From Monodelphis domestica (taxonomy: Eukaryota > Chordata > Mammalia > Didelphimorphia > Didelphidae), in NCBI RefSeq assembly GCF_027887165.1, contig NC_077234.1, forward strand, positions 248,092,158-248,156,157: 64,000 nt of DNA, in the 5' to 3' direction. The notes beneath the pieces are model-generated. The model was not told the origin of the DNA. It did no database searches and saw nothing but the letters and a program-made list of their open reading frames with translations. A program made the translations under genes and the position numbers. Shown one piece after another: positions 48,209 to 59,790 of the stretch; within the stretch, counting starts at the first letter, position 1, and every line of letters begins with the position of its first letter.

Positions 48209-48264
<56 letters not shown>

Positions 48265-48265
48265 G
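48208..48265 (+). repeat. (TA)n microsatellite followed by T run
   Basis: TA runs with a CATA interruption, then about 14 T. Self-complementary. Confidence 0.95.
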
Positions 48266-48794
48266 GTGCATGGAAGCATTAAGCTAACAAATGTTGTCAG
48301 CTTCAAGCTAGAGTTCTAAAGGATAGAATCTGAGAGACACTATAAAATGAGCAAAAAATGTGCTGTGACCCCCATCCATTCTCGCCTCCTTTACCTCTCC
48401 TCTCCCCCCAAAAAGAGAAGGAAAGAAAAGAAAAAGATAAGCAGCTGCGAATGGTAGAACTTTCCCATACACATTTTCCATCTCATGATGCCAACCTCAA
48501 ATTGAAACGGGGGACACTAAACCATACATACGGATTCACGAAGCCCATAGAGTGACTTATTTTTAAATGCAGTATTATCTGGGCTTTATTGTATTTTCAT
48601 TTCTTTTACTACATTTTTATCTTGCTCAGGCCATTCTTGGTCACAAGCAGCATGTTATCACCTCCCCTTCACATGCCCAGTATAATATACTACTATCGTT
48701 AGTATTGATTACTATTACTAATTACAATCACTAATAATAATGACTATTAATAAAATCACATAAATACAATGCTTGAAATGCATATTCTTAATAA

Positions 48795-49060
48795 CTATAA
48801 TGACTAACCTTTATCTAGTTCTTACTTTATGCTAGGCACTGGGCTCAGTTCTTTTATTTAACTCATTTGATCCTTACAAAAACCCTGGAAAATAAATGTT
48901 ATTATTCCCATTTTTCAGATGAGGAAACTGAGCCAAATGGAGGTTAAAAGATTTACTCTGGCTCACACATCTAGTAAGTGCCTGAGGCTGAATTTGAAAT
49001 TAGGTCTTCTCAACTCTAGGTTTTCTACTGTACCCATGGACTCACCTAGCTGCCCCAAAC
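48795..49060 (-). mobile_element. MIR/THER1 SINE, near full length
   Basis: TGACTAACCTTTATCTAGTT, TATGCTAGGCACTGGGCTCA, AACTCATTTGATCCTTACAA, CCATTTTTCAGATGAGGAAA, CTAGTAAGTGCCTGAGGCTG and the head CTCACCTAGCTGCCCC. Confidence 0.9.
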
Positions 49061-50397
49061 GCTATTTTTGGGCAACAACGGCAGATGATTTTGCCTGATG
49101 ATCCTATATTTTATGCTTAAATTACTCCAAATCACATTCAGATTTTCTCCCTTTTTTTTCCATCATGTGAATGTGTGAGGATAGTGTATATAATATGTCT
49201 TTATCTGTTTCTACTTCTACAATTGCATCGAGATATAAACCATGAAGAAAGTTAAACATTATATATTACATAAAGTAATTTGTTTGACTAAAGATTAGTT
49301 CAATCTACTTTTCTTTAGCATTAAAATTCCAGGTAGCATCACATAATTTTAATGTCATCTCCAAGAATAATTTTGAATGTCTTTCATTCCCAATAGTCTA
49401 TTAGTAAATAAATGACACATTAAGGAGAACTTAAGTCATTGTGTTTATTTTAATTATCCCTGGACCTTCAGGATCAGAATCTTTGCAGTTATAGCTATTA
49501 TAACTGGTTTAATTCCTCCCTGTGGTAAAATGAGCTACTTTGTTCTTTGAGGGGAAAGAAAAGCCACCTGGGTACCTGGCATATTTACTTTCCTCTAAAA
49601 TGTTCCTATCATATTGACTCAGTGAGAAAGTCACCCTGCTATTGCTATTCTTTGTATTGGAGGTCAAAGTTGTTTCCAGAAACAAAAGCAGATTTTGCTG
49701 GAGAGATGAAGAGATAGGATTGTGTCAGGTCATCATTGAAGAAAGTCATCGTTCCTCATCATTACAGTAGTTTGGTTTTAATTTCTGTTTATTTTTTATT
49801 CATTGAAAGTTAGAAATTGTCTTTAATATATACACTTCTAAATGAATTTCATTGATACGTGTGTTGTAATTTCACTGAACCAGAAGTATTTCAAATTTAG
49901 CAAACGAATCATCATCCTTTTATTATGTCCTATAAACATAAAGCTTGCAAAAACACCAACTTGTCCTCAAATTATCATCAAGGAGAACAAGTGAATTTTG
50001 AGGCTTTCCCAAGGAAGTCTAGGATAGATTTTGGAATTAGCACAGAGCTCAGCTTAGCCTCCTTCCAAAAGTACCGTGCTTTTTCCAAGTACTGTGGGAG
50101 AATAAGCAGATAAAATGGGCATCCTGTTGATGACATTCACATTTATGTAGTATTTTCTGAATTAAAAACTATTTAAAACCCTGGGAGATGAAAGTGCAAT
50201 TCTTACATCCATTTCCACCCCACAAGAGGACACTTAGGGTTACAGATGTTTAGTAACCTACTCTTGGTACAAATAGATACTAAACAATGGAGCTGAGAGT
50301 TAAACCTTCTCTCTTGATTCCCAATCTAGTTTTCTTTCCCCTCCACAATGTCATTTCTCTGTTGAGCTCAATTTCTTCTTATAAATTATAAAAAATT

Positions 50398-50452
50398 ATA
50401 AAATTATATATATATGTACATATACATATATATATAACATATATATATTTAA
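50398..50452. repeat. TATA/TACA simple repeat
   Basis: Alternating TA and TG/CA dinucleotides, AT-rich and self-complementary. Confidence 0.9.
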
Positions 50453-51519
50453 AAAGAGTCCAAACTACTAAAATTTCTGACAGACACAAACCATTTATAT
50501 AGTAGCTTTTGGCAATTCTTTGGTTCCATGGAAATAAAATATCCGTCCTTTGAGAAGTGATTACGCTATTCTCATATCCCCTCTATCTTTAACCCATTGC
50601 CTAGTAGCTATTTTTAAGACTTCTTGAATGAATTAATGAATGTTGTCTCCACAATCCTAGTTTTAGTCTTTTCTGTAGGTCTAGGTACAAGAGAAAAGAT
50701 ACAATACTTTTGCTTGCATTTGGTTGTCATCCCTCTGGAGTTCTTTCTTCCTGCTATATGAGTTTCTCAACACTATGACGAAGTATTATCTTTATCAAAA
50801 TACTTTTGTTGGCCAATGTAACTCTAAAAGTAAGTATAAAACTGGCACTAGAATGGTTAATCACATCGAAAATGTCATTTATCATAAGCCTTATTTTATA
50901 TTCGTATTCATAAATCTTATTTATAGTTTTATAAAAGTATTAGAAATAAACAGTTCTCTCTTTTTTATGGGTGATGGTTATAACGCTTAAACTGGTATTC
51001 TTTATATTAAGGATTTGTCAGTGAGGGAACTATATCTGCTGAATTAGATTTTAGCAGCTGTAAGTCTGAGGCCCAGACATTCAGAGATGGATGATTTGTG
51101 CATGTTCATTCAGCAATTATGTGTCCGAGGGAGGTTTTGAACCTAAATCGTCCTGACTAAATAGCCAACACTCTCTACTGTGTGTGCTTGACTTTGGCTC
51201 TAAATCTATATCATACTCCTTTTTAAATTAATTAAATTAAAATAAAAATTAAATTAAACAAATACATCAAATAAATAATGAATTAAGATTATAATGAAAC
51301 TAATTAATATTAAACTTAAGAAACGCATTGTTTACTTTTACAGACTTAAGGATTCCAATATACAAAATTCAGCAACTTAATAAGATGTGATGGCTTGCTC
51401 CTTTTTTAGAATATACAATGAGGAATTTTCTAGAATTATCAAATTATGCTTTTTTGACTTTTACTTAAAAGTTGGCAGATAGGTATTATTACATTGCCTA
51501 GTTCTCTAAGTCAGAAAGA

Positions 51520-51700
51520 TGAGATCAAATCTGGCTATAAATACTTAATGGCTATATCTGAAATTGTGGAAATCACTTCAAACCTCCCTCATCTGTCCTC
51601 AGTTCCTTTATCTGTAAAGTAGGGATAGCAATAGCTCCTACTTCTTCTAGTGTTTATAAGGATAAATGAAATAATATATTTTTAAACTCTTTGTCACCGA
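51520..51700 (+). mobile_element. MIR/MAR-like SINE
   Basis: GATGAGATCAAATCTGGCTA, then CTCAGTTCCTTTATCTGTAA, AGTAGGGATAGCAATAGCTC, GTGTTTATAAGGATAAATGA: forward order of the SINE body. Confidence 0.65.
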
Positions 51701-51736
51701 TAGTGCACTATATTAATTTTATATGACTTCTAGCTA

Positions 51737-51830
51737 GTACTACAACCACCACCACCATCACTATTACTCCTCCTCCCACTACTCCCACTACTACTACTAC
51801 TATTACTACTGCTGCTGCTGCTGCTGCTGA
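51737..51830 (+). repeat. Compound trinucleotide repeat (ACC/CTC/ACT/CTG)
   Basis: Consecutive blocks of ACC, CTC/CCA, ACT and a final uninterrupted run of about six to seven GCT/CTG units, in an intron of EPHA3. Confidence 0.95.
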
Positions 51831-52194
51831 CCCAGAAGATAAAGCTATGTCAAATAAAATTTGCCTTATTAAGTTAATGGATAAAATTAGTATATCCTCT
51901 TACACTGTAGGAATATCTAAAAATGTCTAAAATTTTTGGATAAATATATAAGTAGAAAAAATAGCCTCTGAGCATGTATATTCAAAACTGGAAACTTAAC
52001 AGATTGCTTTATTTGCAATAAGTAAAGTGACTCCCTGGCTGGTGAGGTCCAAATAAGATATAAGTATTTATGATTAAATATATGTTTCCAACAAAGCTTA
52101 AATTTAATGCATTTGTGAGGCTGACTAAAACTAGAAAAATGCATTTGTCACAAAATTACACGTAATTGGAAGGTCATCTTTTAAACCATTTATC

Positions 52195-52290
52195 AACTCA
52201 AAAGGGATTTAGTAAGTACCCACAATCTGCAAGCCACTCTGCTCGGTGCTGAGGATACAGAAAGAGTTTTAATAAGGATTCCACAATTAA
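52195..52290 (-). mobile_element. L2 LINE 3' end fragment
   Basis: GGATTTAGTAAGTACCCACA, ATCTGCAAGCCACTCTGCTC, GGTGCTGAGGATACAGAAAG: antisense L2 tail. Confidence 0.6.
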
Positions 52291-53084
52291 ATAAATGTGA
52301 CTCTAGTTCTGAGTAAAAACAGAAGGTTTAGTTTAAAAAAAAACGTGTCAAATTTTATGGCAATTATCAATAAAAGCAGTAATTGATAAATAACTCACTA
52401 GAATAATATATATTTAAAAACATTGTAATATGTTGAATAATTTGGTCACATTTGTCGCTATTAGATATTCAGCTCATGTGTAGGATTTTCTCAAGATATG
52501 CCGTATTCCTGAATAATTGTAATTTGCTACTAAGAACCTGAAACTTGAATGTGTCCCTTCTGGCATTTAGATCATTGTAACTATGCCTAATGAGCACATT
52601 TATATGAACACAAACATACCTACTTAGGTTTCCCACACAGATTCCCGATGGCTTTGGAATTTTTTTTCTTCCTTTATATGATAATAATAGTGTAAATATA
52701 TAGGCAAGAGAAATTTTTTAACTCTCAAAAATCAACAAAAGTTTTTAAAAAACTTACCCTAAGAATTATTTTTTTTTAATTTTAGGAATTAGGGACATTG
52801 GAAACATTGAAAATTTATATAAATCAAATAATTTTATTTTAAAATTTAAGTGAATTCCTTATATAATATCCTACTTACTTCTAGAAACTTCATGCTTTAA
52901 GATCATACTACGAATCATTTATTATAATTATCCATATGTTGGTGAAAAGACTTTTACATCTATTTCACAAATGAGCAATTATATTAAAATATAAAATAAT
53001 GAACATTGGACAGAAAAATAATAATTGGACCTAGTAAGTGAGTGGGATTCCTGTACCATTAAAGTTAACATATGTGGAGTGATT

Positions 53085-53165
53085 TTTTAATGTGGAATTC
53101 TTTCAGAACCTTTTTACCTAAAGTTGAGTCTGTATAATGTGAATTTATATAAAGCGAGCACTGTC
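53085..53165. mobile_element. Possible Tigger/mariner-group terminal fragment
   Basis: GAGTCTGTATAATGTGAATT, then TATATAAAGCGAGCACTGTC resembles an end of a TcMar-type element. Partner end not found. Confidence 0.35.
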
Positions 53166-53469
53166 TTTATGAAAGAATATAGAGAGGAAGGGGTGGTAGG
53201 AATGGGCTACATATGAACCTAATTTCTATCTGAACCAGCTGAGAATCTTGCATCAAAAACACAAATAGTGAATTTGGTGCAGAGATGCTTTACGTTCAAT
53301 GAAGAATCATGTAGGAACAAGGAGGGGGGCATTAAGAGTGAGGCTAAATTCAGGGAGGGTTTAATCACAAGCCAAAGAAGCTCCATCTTTGGAAGGTATG
53401 ACATGAAGGAGAGGCAGATGGAATAAAAGGAAGAGCATGAAGAATAATGCACAATAGATAGAGCTACAC

Positions 53470-53880
53470 GTTACTCCAACTATTCTGGAAAAGAACTTGG
53501 AACGATGACAAAAAAGTAACTAAAATATTCATAACCGTTGATCTAGAAATATCATTGTTAGACCCATACTTTAAGGATGTCAAAGACAGAAAAGTCTCAT
53601 GTGTACCCAGCTATTTATGGCCATGATCTTTGTAATTGCAAGGCATCCGAAACAAAATAGACATCTATCAACTGGTAAATGGCTAAAATAATTGCCGTAG
53701 ATGAAGGGAAGGAAATATTATGGCATTATAAGAAAACAACACATATAAATAAAGAGAAGCATGAAGATACTTTTGTGAAATTGGGAAACAAGAAATAAGC
53801 AGACCCAAGAAAGGCACTAGCACAAACATACTGCAACAACGTAAATGGAAACTACAAAAACTAATTATTTGGGGCAATGA
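53470..53880 (+). mobile_element. L1/HAL1 3' fragment
   Basis: Degraded ORF2 C-terminal region and 3'UTR: CTATTCTGGAAAAGAACTTG, AGACATCTATCAACTGGTAA, ATTATGGCATTATAAGAAAA, AAACAAGAAATAAGCAGACC, CCAAGAAAGGCACTAGCACA. Same family as 56930-57330. Confidence 0.65.
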
Positions 53881-54209
53881 TCTTTCAGGAAGGGCTTCAC
53901 CATGACTCTTTGGTTACCTTGAAAGGGGATCTTTATTACTCTGGGTTTTGGAGCTCTATTTCTTCTCAACGAGGGAAGAAAGGAAAATATTTAAGGTCAA
54001 GACTGGATGGCAGGGTTTTCCCTGAAGCAGAAATTTTAAAGGTTTCTTTGAAGAGGGGAGCAGAGGGATGTGGGTGGGTTCTCTCCTTGACATAGTGAAC
54101 AGCAGAACATCAGGGGCAACTAGTGGGTGGCAAGAAAATCTGTTATTTCCATTCTTCAAATTCAAGCTTCCATTAGAAACAATAATAGAAACGGTAGATG
54201 TAGTTGCAT

Positions 54210-54330
54210 ATCACACTCTCACAATTTCAGTTTCCTCATCTGTTAAATGGGGATAATAATACTTAAGAGCTATGTTAGAAGAAATGTGCTTTGTGAATTT
54301 TAAAAGTATAATAAATGTGCATTATATTAA
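54210..54330 (+). mobile_element. MIR 3' half
   Basis: TTTCAGTTTCCTCATCTGTT, AAATGGGGATAATAATACTT, then a degraded tail and a TAG repeat. Confidence 0.7.
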
Positions 54331-54681
54331 TTAGTAGTAGTAGTAGTATGCCTTACTCTTGGGCAGTGGAGCTATGTCTTTGTGGTCAACTTAGAGATTT
54401 TGGAGGGAAATGTCCAGGAATTTTCTAATCTTCCAATTTTGATTTGGGTTCAGCATCCCCACCTCCCCTTTTTAAATTACTGCTAGCAAGTGTCCATTAA
54501 GTTGAATGGATTTTTCTGCAGGAAAAATTATTAAGCTCTTTCCAGCCTTGAGGATGAGAATCACAATGAATACATTTGAGAAAGTGGGTGGGAAAATGAA
54601 CACATTTTAATCACTGTAGGTGGAAAAAGAAAATGCATTAATTTTCAGTATGAGCACATAAGGAAGAATATGATGTGTCAC

Positions 54682-54875
54682 CTTGCTGCAGCATTGGTAA
54701 TGATTTTCAGACTGCTGGGATTCCTTATAAGCTTGTCCAGAATGCTGACAATCTGCTCAAACTTGGGTCTGTTGTTTCTGTCCTTCTGCCAGCAGTCCAG
54801 CATCAGCTGATATAAGGCAGCTGGGCAGTCCATGGGAGGTGGCAGTCGGTAGCCTTCATCCACAGCTTTAATTAC
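54682..54875 (-). CDS. EPHA3: EPHA3 exon (human exon 15 equivalent): end of kinase domain
   Basis: Exon of 194 bp, 64 codons plus two bases of an Arg codon completed in the next exon. It starts [20 protein letters not shown] and contains [16 protein letters not shown], the conserved tyrosine-kinase subdomain XI block whose Arg salt-bridges the SPE glutamate. It ends in [21 protein letters not shown], the exit from the kinase domain into the linker before SAM. The acceptor reads CTCTTGCACAG. The donor is AAG/GTGACA, weaker than the other two donors here. Frame is continuous from the exon at 58369-58518. Differences from the human protein (recalled) are conservative, for example Gly to Ser and Ser to Asn near the end. 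Confidence 0.97.
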
Positions 54876-55239
54876 CTGTGCAAGAGAGCAAAGTTTTGGA
54901 AAACAGAAAGGGCAATTAAACTTATTTTGCTTTATCCCGACAACAGAGCCTATTAACACGGAGTTTAATGTTTAAACAAAATGTTCCCATTTTTCTAATT
55001 GCTTGCAAAGGAAACCCCTCCAGTGTATCAATAAAGTAAATGATGCAGCAAATTAAAGAGTCAGGAAGAAGCTACATAATAGATGGTCAAAGCAAAGAAG
55101 ACTACTCTCTGTCCAAAGAGCCTATCACTGATTGGACTTGAAATTCAAATCAAAAGAAATATTTGTGGGGACAGAGATTTTAGTGGATGATGAAGTCCAA
55201 GACAATCTACAGTTATATAATCAAAATTTGAAAATGTAG

Positions 55240-55415
55240 GTGGAAGACAGTATGATGCCATGGAAATGAGGAATGTTGGATTTAGAGTTGCAATTCCAGC
55301 TCTACTCCTTACTCCCTTTGTGACCTTGAGAAAGTCACTCAATTATTCTGGCTCCTTTTCTTTACCTATAAAATGAAGGAATTGGACTACAGGACCAAAG
55401 TTTTAATTATTACTT
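55240..55415 (+). mobile_element. MIR-like SINE
   Basis: GGAAGACAGTATGATGCCAT, ACTCCCTTTGTGACCTTGAG, AAAGTCACTCAATTATTCTG, CTATAAAATGAAGGAATTGG. Confidence 0.65.
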
Positions 55416-55889
55416 AGACTTAATGTATGCCATGAGAAAAAGCATAACCCCTAACACCAGTTGTCTAGACTTTTTTCTTGTCACTGGACTTCAAATCCTG
55501 GAAGAATGAGGCTGATGTCTTTGTACAACTCTGCCTCACTTAAATAGAATTTATGCTTGAGACCAAAGATATCACCAATTTTGGTCCACTTCCAGTATAG
55601 AGAACAACCCACCAACAACTCCCCCAAAGCTTTTAAAGTTGAAATACAGTTGTCCTCATCTTGGTGTCTTGTAAAGGACAATGCAATAACTTCCCATTAT
55701 TTTCAATTTGGGGTGCAGATGAGGTCCTCGTCTTGTGGTCTGAATCTGAATGAAATGGGTAAATCCCTCCGAACACTGGTTTTCTTTTCTATACTTTTTT
55801 TTAATGTTGACTGACCTACCAGTTTACTAAGTAAAGACTTCTTTAAAAGATAAAAAAAAATCAGGCATCTCCCGAGACTAAATAAGGAG

Positions 55890-56080
55890 TGAATGTTATG
55901 TAGTGGAAATAACGTTATATCTGATATCAGATGACTTGGATGCAAATTTTTGCTCTGTAATTTACTGCCTCAGACAAGTAAATTAATCTCATTGAGCCTT
56001 AATTTCTTCTTCTACGCTATGAGACCAACAGTTCATGTATCTCCCAATGACTCTTCTAGCTCTAATATTCTAAGATCTAT
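55890..56080 (+). mobile_element. MIR-like SINE
   Basis: GTTATGTAGTGGAAATAACG, GATGACTTGGATGCAAATTT, TTGAGCCTTAATTTCTTCTT, CTCTTCTAGCTCTAATATTC. Same subfamily as the copy at 55240-55415. Confidence 0.65.
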
Positions 56081-56929
56081 CATACTATTAGTTAAATATT
56101 AGTCAAGGTCTTCACTCTCTTCCCCACCTCCATTCCCACTCTTCATCTCTTCTCTTCCCATATATTCACTGCATTTTCACTTTTAGATCTAATATCGAGG
56201 GGTGATACAATAATCAATTTTACAACCATATTTTATTGAAAAGCTGTCTTGGATTGTAAGATAGAATTATGTGTTGGTTATTGAGTTAATTATCTTACTA
56301 AACCAATGAGTAAAGTAACGAGACCCAAAAAGATTTTTTAAAAAGCGGTAAATTACAGAGCTATTATTTGAATCCTGGTCCTCTGACTGAAATCAGTACT
56401 TTTTCCCACTGTGCTCGCCACACTTATTTGATCAATTAAAAAATAAAATCCAGAGACTTTGAGGGCCTTGACATACCAGAATGAGCCATGCAAGACTGAA
56501 ATGAACCCTTGCCATATAACTTTGTTATGTTCTCACTATTTTAGAAAATGATGAAAACCTTCCACTGAAAGGTGCTTGAGATATTAAAGCATTGCATCAT
56601 GCATTATAATATAGGCAAACGTGTTATTTCTATGAATTGAGAGCAAGAAAAAAGCATAATAATTGGCATTTGGAGTATATTTCAACTTGGGAATTACTTT
56701 GATAACATAGGGAATAACTAAAAAGTTACTTAATGTGCTTGGATTTTTTTTTGTAAAGTAATTTAACATCACTCCTACACTTGAATACTTCTACCTATAG
56801 TGTAAAAAGGCAGGTTTATTCATTTTTATGTTATATCAGGTATCAAAATCCAGAGTAGTAAATTGCTACTTAGGGGAACAAAATAGCTTAAAATATTTTT
56901 AAAATTTTGGGAAGCTCTATCTGGATTTA

Positions 56930-57330
56930 TACTCAAAACATTATAAAATGTGTATACCTTTTTACCTAGCAATACCACTATAATATTTATTTCCTAAGGT
57001 GGTCAAAGAAAAAGAAAAAGAAACTACATATTCTAAAATATTTAAGGTAGCTCTCTTTGTGATGATGTCAAAAACCTCAAAGCTGAAAGAATGCCCATCA
57101 ATGGTAGACTGTGGCATGTGGTTGTGATGGAATTATTACATCATAAGAAATGACAGATAGGTTAATTCTTGGGAAAAAAAACAACATAGAAAGACCTACA
57201 TGAAGAGCAAAACAAGCAGAACCAAGAGAACATTATATACAGCTACAAATATATTCTTTGAAGAATGACTTGTGTATGTCTACTTCCAGAGAAAAAATTG
57301 ATAAATAGAAATAAGGTATGACATAAATAA
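56930..57330 (+). mobile_element. L1/HAL1 3' fragment
   Basis: TTTTTACCTAGCAATACCAC, AGAATGCCCATCAATGGTAG, GATGGAATTATTACATCATA, AGAGCAAAACAAGCAGAACC, AAGAGAACATTATATACAGC: end of L1 ORF2 and the 3'UTR. No open frame. Confidence 0.7.
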
Positions 57331-58356
57331 TTATATATATAAATATATATCTTTTTGTCAAACGATGACTTCTCTAATAGGAGAGGGTGTTTAAGTTTAT
57401 CAATATTTGATTTAAATATTGCAAACAAACAAATAAATAGTTTAAAAATTAAGTTGGTTTTAATAGTGAGGGGAATTGGGAGTGAGGTAGAGGCAAAGAA
57501 AGCCAAATTTGTGTTTATTTTACTATGAATGACTGAAATGTCATCATAATGGAATAAGGCAAGCTTAATTTCAATATGTTTTTATTTTTGAAAAATGGAT
57601 AAAATATTATAAAAAGTGACATATAAATATTAAAGTATTTTTGAAAATAAGCACAGTTTTGACAGAAGGTTAACATTTTATCCTTCCATCTAGGGTAAGG
57701 GTTCTTTAGGGTCATTTATCCCATTGTTTTTTTGATAACTGAATTTTAATATAATTAGTTTCCTTTGCAACACTTATATTTTATGCACTTAAAAACATTA
57801 TTCTGAAAAGAAGTTCATGGGCTTTACCTGACTACCAATAGTGTCTGTAATATAAAAAAAGGTTAAGAACTCTGACTAATGTGGAATAAATTTATGCATA
57901 ATATGTCAAAGGAAACAAAATGGCAGATTTGTTTAAATTTTACTTTGGGAAGTGCTCTACTTCAGTAAACAATAATGTTGGCATAGATACATTAATTAGA
58001 TCTATAAAAGATGAAAGACATACATGTATATAATGTTGTATGAAAACAATTTTCTGCCAAAAAGTCTTTCAAACAAATCAAGCCCTGTGTTTCTGCCTGC
58101 TATTTACTGGATGTCTCTATGGTCATTTATTTCATTAAAATCTTAGTACAAATGCTTTCATTTTGAGTTTCATCTCTAAACTCTATCTTGGGGATGGAAA
58201 ACCCTTGCAAAGGAATTTAACTAATACCTTTGTATTACATGGGAGCATTTTCATTTCTTCAGCTTCAATGTCAAAAACAGGAAGCCACCTGGGTTTATTA
58301 TGCTCCACTTCCTTGCACAGCTTGATTCTTTATCTGAGCACATAACTCAAAGACTA

Positions 58357-58545
<189 letters not shown>

Positions 58546-58861
58546 TTATATTATCTATCAACATTATTTATTTCTTCATGAGTGAACTGCACATCATTCC
58601 CGAATGTCCAATGTAATCTTAAACAAATTACTGATTTATAAAAAATGGGAATTTACAATGTCTATGATACCAGTTTAATTTATGCTATAGCCCATAGAAT
58701 TCCATCAACAATATTTGTTTCATCTTGTTTTGTCATTAAAAAATGGATTCAAATGGCATCAAATCAATTTCAAGAAACAAAATTTTAACCTTTATTGATA
58801 TACATAGATTCTTGAAAACCTTGCAACGTAAACACACACTTACAAACACACACAGTTGTAT

Positions 58862-59105
58862 ACAGCTAGGTGGTACAGTTGATAGAGTGGTGACCTAGAG
58901 TCAGGAAGACTTATTTTCCTGAGTTCAAATCTGGCCTCAGACATTTACTAGCTCTGTGACCCTGGGCAAATGAATTGACCCAGGTTGCATTACTTCATTT
59001 GTAAATCACCTGGAGAAGAAAATGACAAGCCACTCTATTGTCTATGCCAAGAAAACCCCAAATTGTATTACCAAGAGTTTGTCATGATTTAAATAACTGT
59101 ACAAC

Positions 59106-59106
<1 letters not shown>
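58862..59106 (+). mobile_element. MAR1 SINE, near full length
   Basis: CAGCTAGGTGGTACAGTTGA, GACCTAGAGTCAGGAAGACT, CTGAGTTCAAATCTGGCCTC, CTAGCTCTGTGACCCTGGGC, CTGGAGAAGAAAATGACAAG, TGCCAAGAAAACCCCAAATT, GAGTTTGTCATGATTTAAAT. Moderate divergence. Confidence 0.95.

Positions 59107-59109
<3 letters not shown>

Positions 59110-59171
<62 letters not shown>
59110..59171 (+). repeat. Compound (TC)n(TA)n microsatellite after MAR1
   Basis: TC run 59110-59143 then TA run to 59171, followed by GTAGAT repeats. It grew at the 3' tail of the MAR1 copy. Confidence 0.97.
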
Positions 59172-59494
59172 GTAGATGTAGATGTAGATATAGACAGATA
59201 TAGGTTTTTTATGTAAATTTATCTAAGTATATATATTTCATCAGGTAATTCAAATAAATAAAATTCAGTCCCAGCCATTTAAAGTGGTTATATTTATATT
59301 TTATTAAAATTGTCATTAATATAACATAATATATTATATTATATATATGTTAGATTAATAATATATCTCCTCTTCTTTCTTTGGGTGTTCTATGACTTGC
59401 CTAAGTAATCTCATTTATGTCTAGTTATATAATACAAATACCTATCCTCAACAGATTTATCAATTAATAAATTAATCAGCTAGCAAATATTTCT

Positions 59495-59790
59495 TGAATC
59501 AATCAACAAACATTTATTAATCATCTACAATGCTCTAGTCATTGTTCTAGGTGCTAAGGATTCAAATACAAAGAATGAAACAATCCCTAGAACTTATATT
59601 TTATTCGTACTTTTTAATTTACTTTTAACTATATACTGTGTTAGTGATGATGAGAGGTGCAAAGAATTACTAAGACAGAGTTTACCTTGGGGGTTAAACG
59701 ATATAGAGAGGAAAAGTCTGAAGCATTGATACACTCTGGTAAGCTATTGTAGTAATTCAAGTAGGAGGTAATGAAAGCCTTAATATTCCC
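59495..59790 (-). mobile_element. L2 LINE 3' pieces
   Basis: CAATCAACAAACATTTATTA, GTTCTAGGTGCTAAGGATTC, AACAATCCCTAGAACTTATA, later GTAAGCTATTGTAGTAATTC, AAGTAGGAGGTAATGAAAGC: antisense L2 order with a gap. A C10 run follows at 59790. Confidence 0.65.

Larger units (their letters stand above)
38833..54681 (-). other. EPHA3: EPHA3 intron between kinase end and SAM exon
   Basis: The largest intron in the window, about 15.8 kb. It contains a WSINE-type SINE, a 0.4-kb polypurine tract, MIR/THER1 fragments, a long L2 copy antisense to the plus strand (43440-44470), L1 3' pieces, several AT dinucleotide tracts and a compound trinucleotide repeat. The stretches 39070-39750, 41300-42360, 45500-46190, 46340-48200, 49070-51500, 52300-53080 and 54330-54680 show nothing I can name. 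Confidence 0.9.
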
